From Pseudomonas fragi (GTDB taxonomy: Bacteria > Pseudomonadota > Gammaproteobacteria > Pseudomonadales > Pseudomonadaceae), in assembly GCF_025426255.1 (NCBI RefSeq), contig NZ_CP104861.1:4030001-4094000 (forward strand): a stretch of DNA of 64,000 nt, written 5' to 3'. Position 1 is the stretch's first letter; the number at the start of each line of letters is the position of its first letter. Below the pieces are notes generated by a model. The model was not told the DNA's origin. It worked only from the letters and a program-made list of their open reading frames with translations, and did no database searches. Both the position numbers and the translations under genes were made by a program. Positions 17,379 to 26,729 of this stretch are shown here, in pieces.

Positions 17379-17531
17379 ATGAACATCACCTACCTGGACA
17401 TCAGTATCGGCAGCGAGACGTTCGCTAGCATGAGCATCCGGTTCGACGCAGTGACTTGGGTAGCACGCGTCGGCGCGATTGCAGAAAAAATGACAGGCAC
17501 AACCGACAATTGTCGATTGTGCACTGCCTGA
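17379..17531 (+). CDS. Small 50-residue protein downstream of Ogr-like gene
   Basis: A 50-codon frame begins MNITYLDISIGSETF, ends CRLCTA and has a good ribosome site TAGGAG 7 nt before the ATG, 14 bp after the Ogr-like stop. Spacing and ribosome site support a real gene in the same transcript. The function is unknown; the position suggests a small phage protein. Confidence 0.55.
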   Translation: MNITYLDISIGSETFASMSIRFDAVTWVARVGAIAEKMTGTTDNCRLCTA

Positions 17532-17639
17532 TTCAAATCGAGTTTTAACACTGAGAACCTACACACCAGGCTGCCTTACCTGGTGTGCAAAACGATGATC
17601 AACTATCGCGGCCAACCACCCCGCTACTGCCTGAGCTGT

Positions 17640-18332
17640 TTATGCCGGTGGCAGTTTCCAGTCGATCGGGGACAAGCCATTTTGCTCAAGGAACTTGTTG
17701 GTTCGACTGAAGTGGCCGTTACCGATAAACCCTCGATAGGCCGATAGCGGCGATGGGTGCACCGACGTCAGCACCAGATGCTTGGTCGCATCAATCAGTT
17801 TTTGCTTGCTCTGCGCATGGGCGCCCCACAGCAAGAAAACAAGTTTAGGCTGCTGCTCACTCACTACCTGAATAATTCGGTCAGTAAAGTGCTCCCAGCC
17901 CTTTTTTGCATGGGACGCGGCATTGGCACGCTCCACCGTCATCGTTGTATTGAGCAGCAGAACACCCTGCTCAGCCCAATGCTGCAAGCAGCCGTGGGGG
18001 GCGATGTCGATATTCAAATCGCGCTTGAGCTCTTTATAAATATTGACCAGCGAGGGCGGGGTCGGGACACCGGGCTGCACTGAAAAACACAACCCATGTG
18101 CCTGGCCTGGGCCGTGATAAGGGTCCTGGCCAAGGATAACCACCTTGATCCTGTCCAGCGGCGTCAGGTTCAAAGCGTTGAAAATAAGCGGGCCCGGTGG
18201 GTAAATTTCCTTACCGGCCGCATGCTCCTGACGCAAGAATTCACGCAGTTCGGCCATGTAAGGTTTATCGAACTCTTCACGCAAGGCCTGCTTCCATACA
18301 GGTTCAAGTTTTATACGGTCATCCGACGTCAT
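17640..18332 (-). CDS. ung: Uracil-DNA glycosylase
   Basis: 230 residues, the family length. It removes uracil from DNA as the first step of base-excision repair. The catalytic water-activating Asp lies in ILGQDPYHGPGQAHGL, the uracil-binding Asn in LLNTTMTV and the DNA-intercalation loop in HPSPLSAYRGF. The ATG at 18332 (MTSDDRIKLEP) was chosen; the frame is open to 18407. ung is close to AbrB-tct in P. aeruginosa too, so the phage-like patch at 15.9-17.5 kb is an insertion in a conserved context. Confidence 0.96.
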   Translation of the reverse strand: MTSDDRIKLEPVWKQALREEFDKPYMAELREFLRQEHAAGKEIYPPGPLIFNALNLTPLDRIKVVILGQDPYHGPGQAHGLCFSVQPGVPTPPSLVNIYKELKRDLNIDIAPHGCLQHWAEQGVLLLNTTMTVERANAASHAKKGWEHFTDRIIQVVSEQQPKLVFLLWGAHAQSKQKLIDATKHLVLTSVHPSPLSAYRGFIGNGHFSRTNKFLEQNGLSPIDWKLPPA

Positions 18333-18391
18333 GGCTACATCCTGAGAAACAATGGGGCGGACACTAGAAAAGCCCGCCGCCATTGTCAACA

Positions 18392-18679
18392 TCACCGGTG
18401 GTTCCACCCCCGCCCACCATTATGACCAGCGCCATAACCCGGCCCATGACCGTAACGATAGCCTGGCCCCTGAGGGTAATACGCGGGCCCGTGGTAATAG
18501 CGTGGAGACGGGGCATAGTAGCCTCGCGGATACACGTAATACGGACGATAGCCGCCATAGTAATAAGGGGCCGGAGCCGTATAGACCTCTGTACGATAAC
18601 CTTCGTAACCCGAGTAATAAGGCACGCAAGCAGATACAGCCAAGCCAAGAACAACGATAGAGAGCAGGCGACGATACAT
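18392..18679 (-). CDS. Small tyrosine/glycine-rich lipoprotein
   Basis: 95 residues. A lipoprotein signal peptide ends with LAVSAC (Cys at about residue 18), followed by a tail dominated by Tyr, Gly, Pro and Arg, with many YYxG and GPxY units. A strong ribosome site GGAGG precedes the ATG at 18679. Such proteins are probably outer-membrane or periplasmic; no function can be assigned. It is 59 bp upstream of ung on the same strand. Confidence 0.7.
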   Translation of the reverse strand: MYRRLLSIVVLGLAVSACVPYYSGYEGYRTEVYTAPAPYYYGGYRPYYVYPRGYYAPSPRYYHGPAYYPQGPGYRYGHGPGYGAGHNGGRGWNHR

Positions 18680-18891
18680 GGCGGCCTCCTGGACCGCGAA
18701 AGAGCACATCCAGCGACGCTGGAAGGCGACAAACAGCAACGCTGTCTGACACCTGTTAAGACCGCAAAAATGATTTTCAGTGCCGTGAATAAAAAACGTC
18801 AGACCGGCGGATCAAGCAGAGAGGCAACACACTGCCCTCCGCCCTCCCCTCTGTCACCCGGCTGTTGTATCAAAACTGATGGATTACCGAG

Positions 18892-19329
18892 TTACTCCAG
18901 TATGGAAAAAGCACAGGCGCCTGGATCTGAAACAGTGCATTCATAGAGTTTCAGACCCAGCCCACTTTCCATAAACGTCCAGTTGCCTACATTGAGCAGA
19001 CGCATTGAGTGCTCTTCAGCGCGGCTTTGTCGATAGTGCAAATTCACACGGGAACGATCCTGCGCTTTATATTCGCAATAGCCAATTTTCCCTACAGAGC
19101 CTTGCTGATTACTTTCCGGATAAAACACCCCGGCCTCAAATGATTCCAACCGCGAAGCCGACTGCGCGCCAGACACAGCGATCCATTCGCTCCCGGCCTT
19201 GGCGGCCGGCGCGGTGTAGATACCCGCCCGCAGGGTTACACTTTCAACACTCGGACAACTTTCGGCTGTATTAGCCCATGAACTTGCCGAATAAAATAAC
19301 ACCCACAAAAATATACAAATAACTTTCAT
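18892..19329 (-). CDS. Secreted DUF3757-like protein
   Basis: 145 residues with a signal peptide (residues 1-19, ending SSWA). The mature part starts NTAESCPSVESVTLRAGIY and ends with YECTVSDPGACAFSI, which fits the recalled pattern of DUF3757 exported proteins with paired cysteines. Four cysteines in the mature part could form two disulfides. The function of the family is unknown. Flanks are AT-rich, in line with the accessory character of this stretch. Confidence 0.55.
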   Translation of the reverse strand: MKVICIFLWVLFYSASSWANTAESCPSVESVTLRAGIYTAPAAKAGSEWIAVSGAQSASRLESFEAGVFYPESNQQGSVGKIGYCEYKAQDRSRVNLHYRQSRAEEHSMRLLNVGNWTFMESGLGLKLYECTVSDPGACAFSILE

Positions 19330-19594
19330 AACCAGCCACCTCTAAATATTTATTTAAAAACTTGATAGTTCTCGACACTCACCCCTTGCCGAAGCACCCA
19401 ATACTAATCAACCCTCACAACTTGACAATGCAATTCTTAGTAGGCGAATTCCGATAATTGTGCACGAACTTTTAAATACCCACTTACTGAAAAATTAATG
19501 AATTTTCATACGCCCCGCGCATAAAAATACGTACGCCCTCGACAGCGTTTACTATGGAGCGATTAAGCGCCTGCCCCACAACGGACACCCAGAC

Positions 19595-19816
19595 ATGACC
19601 ACTCCCGAGATTTGCCCTGCATGCGGGGCCCGCAACGACTGTTCCATGGCAAACCCTGCAACCGTCGACCAACCCTGCTGGTGCTACAGCGTCAGTATCG
19701 ACCCCGAAATCATCCGCGCCTTGCCACTTGAACAGCGCGACCTGACATGCCTTTGCCCTCGCTGTGCGAACGTTCAAAGCCAATTGCAGCCAGCGCAATC
19801 GGAGCACCTAAAGTAA
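19595..19816 (+). CDS. Cysteine-rich CWC family protein
   Basis: 73 residues with eight cysteines, including CPACGARNDC near the start, CWCYS and CLCPRCAN; the CWC at residues 28-30 names the family. It is probably a metal-binding protein of unknown role. It stands 33 bp before the pseudouridine synthase gene on the same strand, a pairing common in Pseudomonas. Confidence 0.8.
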   Translation: MTTPEICPACGARNDCSMANPATVDQPCWCYSVSIDPEIIRALPLEQRDLTCLCPRCANVQSQLQPAQSEHLK

Positions 19817-19849
19817 TATGCAGGTCTGTTTTTCTTGTGATTAATCGCT

Positions 19850-20560
19850 ATGCGTGTAGACCGTTTCCTGAGCAACTTGCCCCAGTTCAACCGCCAACAA
19901 GTACGCTTGCTCCTGATCGAGAAACGGATCCAGGTGGATGGGCAGGTGATTAGCGATCCGCGCCACGAAATCCGGGCATTCAGCAGGATTGAGTTCGACG
20001 GGCAAATCCTTCAGGCAGGTAAACCAGCGCGGTATTTCATGCTGCATAAACCACCTGGCTGTGTAAGCGCCACCCAGGACCCGGAGCACCCGACGGTACT
20101 TGATTTGCTCAATGAGCCCGACCAGCACGAACTGCACATTGCAGGCCGGCTGGACTTCAATACCAGCGGGCTGATGCTGATCACCAACGATGGTCAGTGG
20201 TCGCGCCATGTGACCCAACCTCAAACCAAAATGCCCAAGGTGTATTACGTCGAGACGGAACAGGAAATCGGCCCCGAGTACATCAGCAAATTCATTGAAG
20301 GCGTTTATTTCGCCTTTGAAGACCTGACAACACAGCCCGCCGAACTGGAGTTGCTCGGCCCTTGCAGTGCGCGCCTGAGTATCGTTGAAGGTCGTTACCA
20401 TCAGGTCAAACGCATGTTTGGCTACTTCAACAACAAGGTTGTACTGCTGCACCGCGAAAGCATCGGCCCGCTGGTACTCGACAGCCAACTGGCCCCCGGC
20501 GAATATCGGGCGCTGAGCGATCAGGAAATACAACTATTCCAAGGGCCGCCCGCACACTAG
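19850..20560 (+). CDS. RsuA-family 16S rRNA pseudouridine synthase
   Basis: 236 residues: N-terminal S4 RNA-binding domain (about residues 1-45), then a catalytic domain with the active-site Asp in GRLDFNTSGLML. It isomerises uridine to pseudouridine, probably at the 16S rRNA site of RsuA (position 516 in E. coli). The family also contains RluE- and RluF-type enzymes, so the exact target is less certain than the family. Confidence 0.85.
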   Translation: MRVDRFLSNLPQFNRQQVRLLLIEKRIQVDGQVISDPRHEIRAFSRIEFDGQILQAGKPARYFMLHKPPGCVSATQDPEHPTVLDLLNEPDQHELHIAGRLDFNTSGLMLITNDGQWSRHVTQPQTKMPKVYYVETEQEIGPEYISKFIEGVYFAFEDLTTQPAELELLGPCSARLSIVEGRYHQVKRMFGYFNNKVVLLHRESIGPLVLDSQLAPGEYRALSDQEIQLFQGPPAH

Positions 20561-20650
20561 CCGTCAACGGACTAGCCCCTTACCCTTGCCTGTAACAATC
20601 GCGGTGCACCATCAGTCAGACCGACGCTCGATTCACTGGAGTCTGACGCC

Positions 20651-21508
20651 ATGATGAAGCCCGAAATTGCAGTGCTCGATATTCAAGGCCAATACCGAAT
20701 TCACACCGAGTTCTATCGGTGCGATAACGCAGAGAACACCATCATCCTGGTCAATGGTTCGATGGCGACGACTGCGTCATTTTCCCAGACCTTGAAAAAC
20801 CTGCACCCGCATTTGAATGTTGTTCTTTACGACCAGCCTTACGCCGGAAAGTCCAAACCTCATAACCCTCATCAGAAAATGCTGACAAGAGAACTGGAAG
20901 CGCAGGTGCTTCTGGAGTTGATAGAGCACTTTGATGCAAATTATCTGCTGTCGTTTTCCTGGGGGGGCACAGCGGCGCTGACCGCACTGGCATCTGCGCC
21001 ACGGCGTATCGAAAAAGCCGTGATCAGTTCTTTTTCGCCGTTGATCAACGAAGCCATGCGCGACTATCTGGAGCGTGGTCGTCACTGCCTGGCGGCCTGC
21101 AACCGGACCCAGGTCGGCAATCTGGTGAATGACACGCTGGGCAAGCACTTGCCCCCGCTCTTCAAACGCTTCAACTTTCGACATGTCAGCAGCCTGGCCG
21201 AGCATGAATATGCGCAGATGCACTTTCATATCAACCACGTTCTGAACAGCGACCAGCAGTGCTTCCTCAGTGCAGCCAAGGGGATCGAGATCCCGGTGTT
21301 ATTTATCAATGGCGCATGGGATGAATACACCGTGGCCAGCGACGCTCACCACTTTGCGCAACCGATTGCCAACAGCCAGTTTGTCAGCCTGGAAAACACC
21401 GGGCATTTTCTGGACATGGAACACAAGTCCGCCAGCCATATCAGTAAAAACGCCCTGCTCGACTTTCTAAAACCGACGCAGCTTCAACCACAGTCACTCT
21501 CCCTGTGA
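20651..21508 (+). CDS. phaG: PhaG: (R)-3-hydroxyacyl-ACP thioesterase / CoA transacylase family
   Basis: 285 residues, alpha/beta hydrolase fold. Long stretches match P. putida PhaG by eye (MKPEIAVLDIQGQYR, FSWGG, HEYAQMHFHIN), and the length is near its 295. PhaG diverts (R)-3-hydroxyacyl groups from fatty-acid synthesis to medium-chain polyhydroxyalkanoate. RhlA, a close relative, makes the lipid part of rhamnolipids, but no rhl gene is near. A second ATG at 20654 could be the start. Confidence 0.88.
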   Translation: MMKPEIAVLDIQGQYRIHTEFYRCDNAENTIILVNGSMATTASFSQTLKNLHPHLNVVLYDQPYAGKSKPHNPHQKMLTRELEAQVLLELIEHFDANYLLSFSWGGTAALTALASAPRRIEKAVISSFSPLINEAMRDYLERGRHCLAACNRTQVGNLVNDTLGKHLPPLFKRFNFRHVSSLAEHEYAQMHFHINHVLNSDQQCFLSAAKGIEIPVLFINGAWDEYTVASDAHHFAQPIANSQFVSLENTGHFLDMEHKSASHISKNALLDFLKPTQLQPQSLSL

Positions 21509-21614
21509 GCGCGTGCGAGACAAACAACAGGTCGAAAAAACGCTGCGAAGTGCATATTTTCAGAATAAAACTTCTCATCAAGGCCGACTTCTGGTACAAA
21601 GTCAGCCGCTCTGA

Positions 21615-21688
21615 GCGGGTGTCGTATAATGGTATTACTCCAGCTTCCCAAGCTGATCACGCGGGTTCGATTCCCGCCACCCGCTCCA
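21615..21688 (+). tRNA. tRNA-Gly (anticodon CCC)
   Basis: A 74-nt cloverleaf: acceptor GCGGGTG / CACCCGC, anticodon loop TTCCCAA giving anticodon CCC, T-loop GGTTCGATTCC, discriminator T and an encoded CCA end. It is a single gene. An accessory catabolic cluster begins about 90 bp downstream, but no duplicated 3' end (attachment-site scar) was seen. Confidence 0.95.
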
Positions 21689-21779
21689 CTTTTGCTTCCA
21701 TGGAAACTCCCAAATTCCATAAGCAGCTCAAAGTAAGAATCCCTTCTTCAAGTCATAATCCCCCACACTGCACTACGCC

Positions 21780-23468
21780 TCAAACGCTGACTTTTCTCAC
21801 CGGTGCTGAAGTGCGCTGACGTGTTTCCCACTGTGCAGCCAACCCCACAACCACATCGGATTCAGGAAGCATCTTGCACCCACGAACCAGATCTGCGGCC
21901 CGCTCGGCCAACATGATGGTAGGAGCGTTGAGGTTGCCGTTCGGCTCTGTCGGGAATACAGACGAGTCGATCACACGTAAACCCTCGACCCCGCGCACTC
22001 GCAGTTGTGAATCCACCACTGCCATATCGTCCTCCCCCATGCGGCACGAACCACAAGGGTGGTAGGTGCTTTCCAGATTTTCGCGTACGAAGGCATCGAT
22101 CTCGGCATCGCTGTTCACGTTCGGTCCTGGTGCAATCTCGGTGTCACGGAAACGGTCCATAGCGGGTTGGCCAATGATTTCCCTGGTCAGGCGCACGCAA
22201 CGTCGAAAACCTTCGCGGTCCTCTTCGCGTTGCAAGTAGTTGAACAGAATCTCAGGATGCTCATAGGGATCCGCCGAACGAAGCCGTACATGGCCACGAC
22301 TCTTGGGTTTGTTCGGCCCGGTGAGCACCATAAAGCCGTGGCCCTTGATCGGTTTTTTGCCGTCATAGCGCATGGCAGCGGGCAAGAAGTGAAACTGAAT
22401 ATCCGGCCAGCGCAGACCCTGTTCGGAACGGATAAAACCGCCAGCTTCAAAGTGGTTGGTTGCTCCGAGCCCGTCCTTGCACAACAACCAGCGCAGGCCA
22501 ATCGTCAGTTTGCTCAGGGGGTCCATTTTGCTGTTGAGGGTGACCGGTTCCTTGCAGCCGTACTGGATGTAGATTTCCGAGTGATCCTGAAGGTTCTCGC
22601 CCACTCCAGGCAGATCGTGCAGCACCTCTACCCCGGCCTTTTCGAGCACTACCGAGGGGCCGATTCCGGAGCGTTGCAACAGATGCGGCGAGCCAATCGG
22701 CCCCGCGCAAATCAGCACTTCGCGCTTGCAGTAAACCGTGTGGGTCTGGCCGTCACGGTCGTAGCTGACGCCCACTGCGCGCTGGCCGTCGAGAATGATC
22801 TGACGGGTCATCGCCAGGGTGATCACAGTCAAATTGGGACGCTGCATGGCAGGTCGTAAATAGGCATTGGCCGTAGAGCAACGAACGCCGTCTTTGACCG
22901 TCATATGCATGGCGCCAAAGCCTTCCTGCATGTAGCCATTGCAGTCATCGGTCTTGATGTATCCCGCTTCGGCACCGGCATCGACCCAAGCCCCGTACAG
23001 CGGGTTTTTCATCTTGTTGCCGCTGGTGGTATGCAGCGGGCCGCTGCCTCCGCGATACTCGTCACCGCCCGCTTCACAACTCTCGGCACGCTTGAAGTAC
23101 GGTAGGCAATTGCGATAGCCCCAGCCCTCTGCGCCCAAGGATTCCCACTCGTCAAAGTCAAAAGCATGGCCACGGATATAGACCAGCCCGTTGATAGACG
23201 ACGAGCCACCCAGCACCTTGCCCCGCGGACAATGAATGCGACGGCCATCGAGGTAAGGCTCGGGCTCGGACTCATAGCGCCAGTTGTATTTGGTGGTGTT
23301 CATAGGGATCGAAAACGCACTCGGCATCTGGATCACCACACTGCGATCGCTACCGCCGTATTCGAGCACCAGAACCTGAGTATCGAGGTCTTCGGTCAGC
23401 CGATTGGCCAACACGCATCCGGCAGAGCCTGCGCCAATGATGATGTAATCAAAATCTTTGATCGACAT
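21780..23468 (-). CDS. GMC-family alcohol dehydrogenase (choline dehydrogenase-like)
   Basis: 562 residues. FAD-binding motif IIIGAGSAGCVLANRLTED at the N-terminus, GMC signatures GKVLGGSSSINGLVYIRG and GPIGSPHLLQRSGIG, and the catalytic His region STYHPCGSCRMG near the C-terminus. These flavoenzymes oxidise alcohols to aldehydes. It resembles BetA in length, but its neighbours (NCS1 permease, aldehyde dehydrogenase, ureohydrolase; no betI or betB order) argue for a different alcohol. It follows the permease gene by 2 bp, so it is the last gene of this operon. Confidence 0.85.
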   Translation of the reverse strand: MSIKDFDYIIIGAGSAGCVLANRLTEDLDTQVLVLEYGGSDRSVVIQMPSAFSIPMNTTKYNWRYESEPEPYLDGRRIHCPRGKVLGGSSSINGLVYIRGHAFDFDEWESLGAEGWGYRNCLPYFKRAESCEAGGDEYRGGSGPLHTTSGNKMKNPLYGAWVDAGAEAGYIKTDDCNGYMQEGFGAMHMTVKDGVRCSTANAYLRPAMQRPNLTVITLAMTRQIILDGQRAVGVSYDRDGQTHTVYCKREVLICAGPIGSPHLLQRSGIGPSVVLEKAGVEVLHDLPGVGENLQDHSEIYIQYGCKEPVTLNSKMDPLSKLTIGLRWLLCKDGLGATNHFEAGGFIRSEQGLRWPDIQFHFLPAAMRYDGKKPIKGHGFMVLTGPNKPKSRGHVRLRSADPYEHPEILFNYLQREEDREGFRRCVRLTREIIGQPAMDRFRDTEIAPGPNVNSDAEIDAFVRENLESTYHPCGSCRMGEDDMAVVDSQLRVRGVEGLRVIDSSVFPTEPNGNLNAPTIMLAERAADLVRGCKMLPESDVVVGLAAQWETRQRTSAPVRKVSV

Positions 23469-23470
23469 GT

Positions 23471-25006
23471 CTATCTCCCAAAATTCGTAATGCCGGACAG
23501 CGGCGCAAGCGGCATCGCTGCCTTGTCCCCGGTGGTGAAATGCGGATGCGTCAGTTCGATCCCCTGAATGACGGCTTCTTCGTTTTTGAGATCAATCGAG
23601 CGGCTTAACCAGTAGTACACAAGCCCCGACACGATGAGCCCGACCAGCCAGGCGATATCTATATTGCCCAGAGCCTTGGCCAGCGGGCCGACATAGACCT
23701 CCTTCTGCGCCACCCCATCAAAGATGTAGAAGAACGGGATCATCGCGACAAAACCAATGGCATATGAAGCGAGGCCACGTATGCCCCAACTGCCATAGAG
23801 GCTGTCGTGCGGCGTGAAAAAGTGCGGGATGGCATAGCGCCCCTTGCGCACAAAGAAGTAGTCGGTGAGGTTCACGGCTGTCCATGGCACCAGGAAATAC
23901 AGCATCACCACCAGATAGATCCCCAGCACCGACAAACCTTTGTCCGACCCCTGAAGGCTCAGCGACACACCCAGTTGCAGCAGGATCACAAAAGCGATTG
24001 CGAGGATACGTGCCCTGCGCGTCGGCTCGATGTGTTTGATCGAGTCCACGCACGTCAAGGTGGTCAGCTTGGCGCTGTAAATGTTCATGGCGATAACCGG
24101 CAAAAACACCAGAATGGTCACACCGACCACAACAATGCCCATCAAGGGGGAGACGGTGTTGCCCACTTGCGACAGCGCAACCAGAACGTTACTCGCATGC
24201 AGGTGATCGGCCAGCCAGGCACCCACGGCAATCATCCAGGCACCGGACAGAGAAGCGCCTAGAAACACCACCGCGATCAGTTTCCCGCTATGGGTGTTCT
24301 TGGGCAGGTAGCGTGAGTAGTCGGATACGTATGGCGCATAGGCAATGTTGTAACTGGCGGCTGCGGCAAACTGGGTGATAAAGCCGGTCCAGTTAAAACC
24401 CAAAGGTGCCGGGGTTGCCTCACCCGCAGCGAGCAGCGGCATCGGTGCATCGGGCACCCAATTCATCATTACTGCCAGCGTCACCAGACCGTAGAGCGGG
24501 ATCGACAGAAACAGCGCCCACTTGAAACTGCGGTGCATCCAGTCATGGCCCAGAATCGCCAGCACCGTCGCTGGCACCGTCACGGCCAGCGCCACAATCA
24601 ACGGGTTGAAACCGAAGAGTTCCTTGAGGCCCTGCATCATCAACACCATGTTGACAATGTTGAAACCGGCGAACACAAACAGCGTGGCCAACAGTGCCAA
24701 AATCACCCCGCGATAACCGAACTGGGCCCGCGACTGGATCATCTGCGGCAAACCCAAGTGCGGCCCTTGGGAGCCGTGAAATGCCATGAACAAAGTGCCA
24801 AACATGATGCCCAGCGTGCCGGCCAGGATGGTCCATAAGGCACTCAGCCCAACACTGGGGCCAACGAAACCTATGGTCATGGTGAAGAATGTGAAGTTAC
24901 CAAGAAACCAGAACGGCCCCTGGCTGGACAGTTTGTCGGTGCGCTCGCTTTCGGGAATAAAGTCGATCGAGTGCCCTTCGACAGCCGATTTGGGAAGAGT
25001 GTCCAT
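23471..25006 (-). CDS. NCS1-family permease (cytosine/purine/allantoin type)
   Basis: 511 residues with about 12 hydrophobic segments and the NCS1 pattern (GPFWFLGNFTFFTMTIGFVGPSVG region, GHDWMHRSFKWA, APYVSDYSRYLP). The family imports nucleobases, hydantoins, allantoin or related nitrogen compounds with Na+ or H+. The ATG at 25006 (MDTLPKSAVEG) was chosen; the frame stays open upstream without family-like sequence. Gene context suggests a guanidino or amino alcohol substrate (inference). Confidence 0.82.
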   Translation of the reverse strand: MDTLPKSAVEGHSIDFIPESERTDKLSSQGPFWFLGNFTFFTMTIGFVGPSVGLSALWTILAGTLGIMFGTLFMAFHGSQGPHLGLPQMIQSRAQFGYRGVILALLATLFVFAGFNIVNMVLMMQGLKELFGFNPLIVALAVTVPATVLAILGHDWMHRSFKWALFLSIPLYGLVTLAVMMNWVPDAPMPLLAAGEATPAPLGFNWTGFITQFAAAASYNIAYAPYVSDYSRYLPKNTHSGKLIAVVFLGASLSGAWMIAVGAWLADHLHASNVLVALSQVGNTVSPLMGIVVVGVTILVFLPVIAMNIYSAKLTTLTCVDSIKHIEPTRRARILAIAFVILLQLGVSLSLQGSDKGLSVLGIYLVVMLYFLVPWTAVNLTDYFFVRKGRYAIPHFFTPHDSLYGSWGIRGLASYAIGFVAMIPFFYIFDGVAQKEVYVGPLAKALGNIDIAWLVGLIVSGLVYYWLSRSIDLKNEEAVIQGIELTHPHFTTGDKAAMPLAPLSGITNFGR

Positions 25007-25124
25007 GATGTACTCGCAAAGGTAGTGAAGATCATGACCAGATAACCGACCTGCTCCGGCACGCACTGGAGTGCGTCTTTTCAGAGTCGCGTCAGGCGCC
25101 CGACGAACCAGAGTCACAAGACAC

Positions 25125-26633
25125 TCAGGGCAGCGTTATCCACACCGCTTTGGTTTCCAGCAGGTAATCGAGCTGTTCAGCGCCCAGATCCTTGCCAAAA
25201 CCCGATTGCTTGTAACCTCCGAACGGCATCGAAGGGTCTATGGTGCCGTGGGCATTGACGTACACCGAACCGGCCCGGAGCCGCGGAATCAGGCTGTGTA
25301 CGCGACCCAGGTCATTGGAGTACAGCGCTGCGGCCAGGCCGAACGGAGAGTCGTTGGCCAGCGCCAGAGCTTCTTCTTCATCATCGAACGGCGCGGTAAC
25401 CAGCACCGGGCCGAATATCTCCTCCTGAACGATCTGCATATCGTTGCGTCAATGAGCAAAGATCGTCGGCTCGACGAAGTAGCCAGGACCTTGGACTGGC
25501 TGTCCGCCATAGACCAGCTCGGCACCTTCGCGCTTGCCGATTTCGATGTAGTCCAACACCCGTTGTTTCTGCAATGCAGAAACCAGCGGGCTGATAAAGC
25601 AGTCGGGGTCCAGCCCCGGCGCCATCTTCAGGGTCCGAGTGTAGGCAATCAATTCACTCAGGAAGCTGTCGTAAATACTGCGATGTACGTAGGCCCGAGT
25701 ACCCGCATCGCATACCTGGCCCGAGTTGAAAAACACCCCGTTGGCAATCGCCTGAGCCGCCGCTGGCACATCGGCATCGGCCAGCACGATAACCGGGGAC
25801 TTGCCGCCCAGTTCCAGGGTAAGTCGCTTCATGTCATCCAGTGCCGCCTGCCCGACAGTGCGACCAACGGGGGTCGAGCCGGTAAAGGTCAGCTTATCGA
25901 TACCCGGATGGGTCGCCATCGCTGCACCAACGACATTACCGCGCCCGGTCACAATGTTAACCACACCGTCAGGGATGCCCGCTTGCTGCACCAGTTCTGC
26001 AAAGCGCAAGGCCGACAGTGACGTCAGCTCGGCCGGTTTGACCACCACTGTGCAGCCGGTGGCCAACGCGGCACCGAGTTTCCAAGCCATGGTTTGCAAA
26101 GGGAAGTTCCACGGCACGATGGCGCCCACAACACCGATCGGCTCCTTGCGGGTATAGGCCAGATAGTTACCGGGCAGCGACGGTTCTACAGTTCGTCCAT
26201 GAATCTTGGTCGCCCACCCGGCGAAATAGCGCAACGTGTCCACCGTACCCTGCAAGTCGACAGCACGGGCACCGGACACCGATTTACCCATATCGATGGA
26301 CTCGATTTCAGCCAGCTCGTCAGCATTTTCTTCAATCAGATCGGCCAGCCGATGCATCAGCCGCTCGCGCTCCAGCGGCTTGAGCTGACGCCAGGCGCCA
26401 CCGTCAAACTGCGCCCGAGCAGCCTGCACGGCGCGGTCCAGATCCGCGGTGGTGCCCATGGGAATGCGAGTCAAAACGCACTCAGTCGATGGCTCAATCA
26501 CGTCAGACGTTTGCCCGTCGCTTGCCTCGACCCACTCTCCAGCAATAAACATTTTCTGGTGTTTGGTGAGAAATCTGTGCGTCGCTTCGCTCACACCGAA
26601 TGTTTGCAAATACTGCTTGACGGTCATGTCCAT
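25125..26633 (-). pseudogene. Aldehyde dehydrogenase interrupted by an in-frame TGA
   Basis: Reads as one NAD(P)-dependent aldehyde dehydrogenase of about 500 residues except for a TGA at 25449-25451 (codon 395). The upstream part keeps PWNFPLQTMAWK, catalytic Glu274 (LELGGKS) and Cys308 (SGQVCDAGTR). After the stop, the same frame continues with QIVQEEIFGPVL and PFGGYKQSGFGKD to a normal end. No frameshift is needed. TGA is far from the active site, so selenocysteine is unlikely. It is either a recent pseudogene, a sequencing error, or a read-through gene. A separate 104-residue frame (25125-25439) could start at the ATG just after the stop but lacks catalytic residues. It sits between the permease and ureohydrolase genes. 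Confidence 0.85.
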
Positions 26634-26729
26634 TTTTATTCTCTCGGGCCGGGGTGAAGGTCACGCCAAGCCTCTTGGGTTCAAGACTCGATCCGGGGCT
26701 GCACACTGATCCCCGACGTGTTGCGCATA

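Noticed and set aside
21484..21720. 78-codon minus-strand frame over tRNA-Gly
   Set aside because: It is the typical artefact of translating the antisense of a tRNA gene.
21615..21780. tRNA-Gly as integration site of an island carrying the catabolic cluster
   Set aside because: No integrase gene and no repeated tRNA 3' end were seen in the window.
25449..25451. TGA in the aldehyde dehydrogenase as selenocysteine codon
   Set aside because: The position is far from the catalytic Cys308, no neighbouring selenocysteine hairpin is clear, and this family does not use selenocysteine there.
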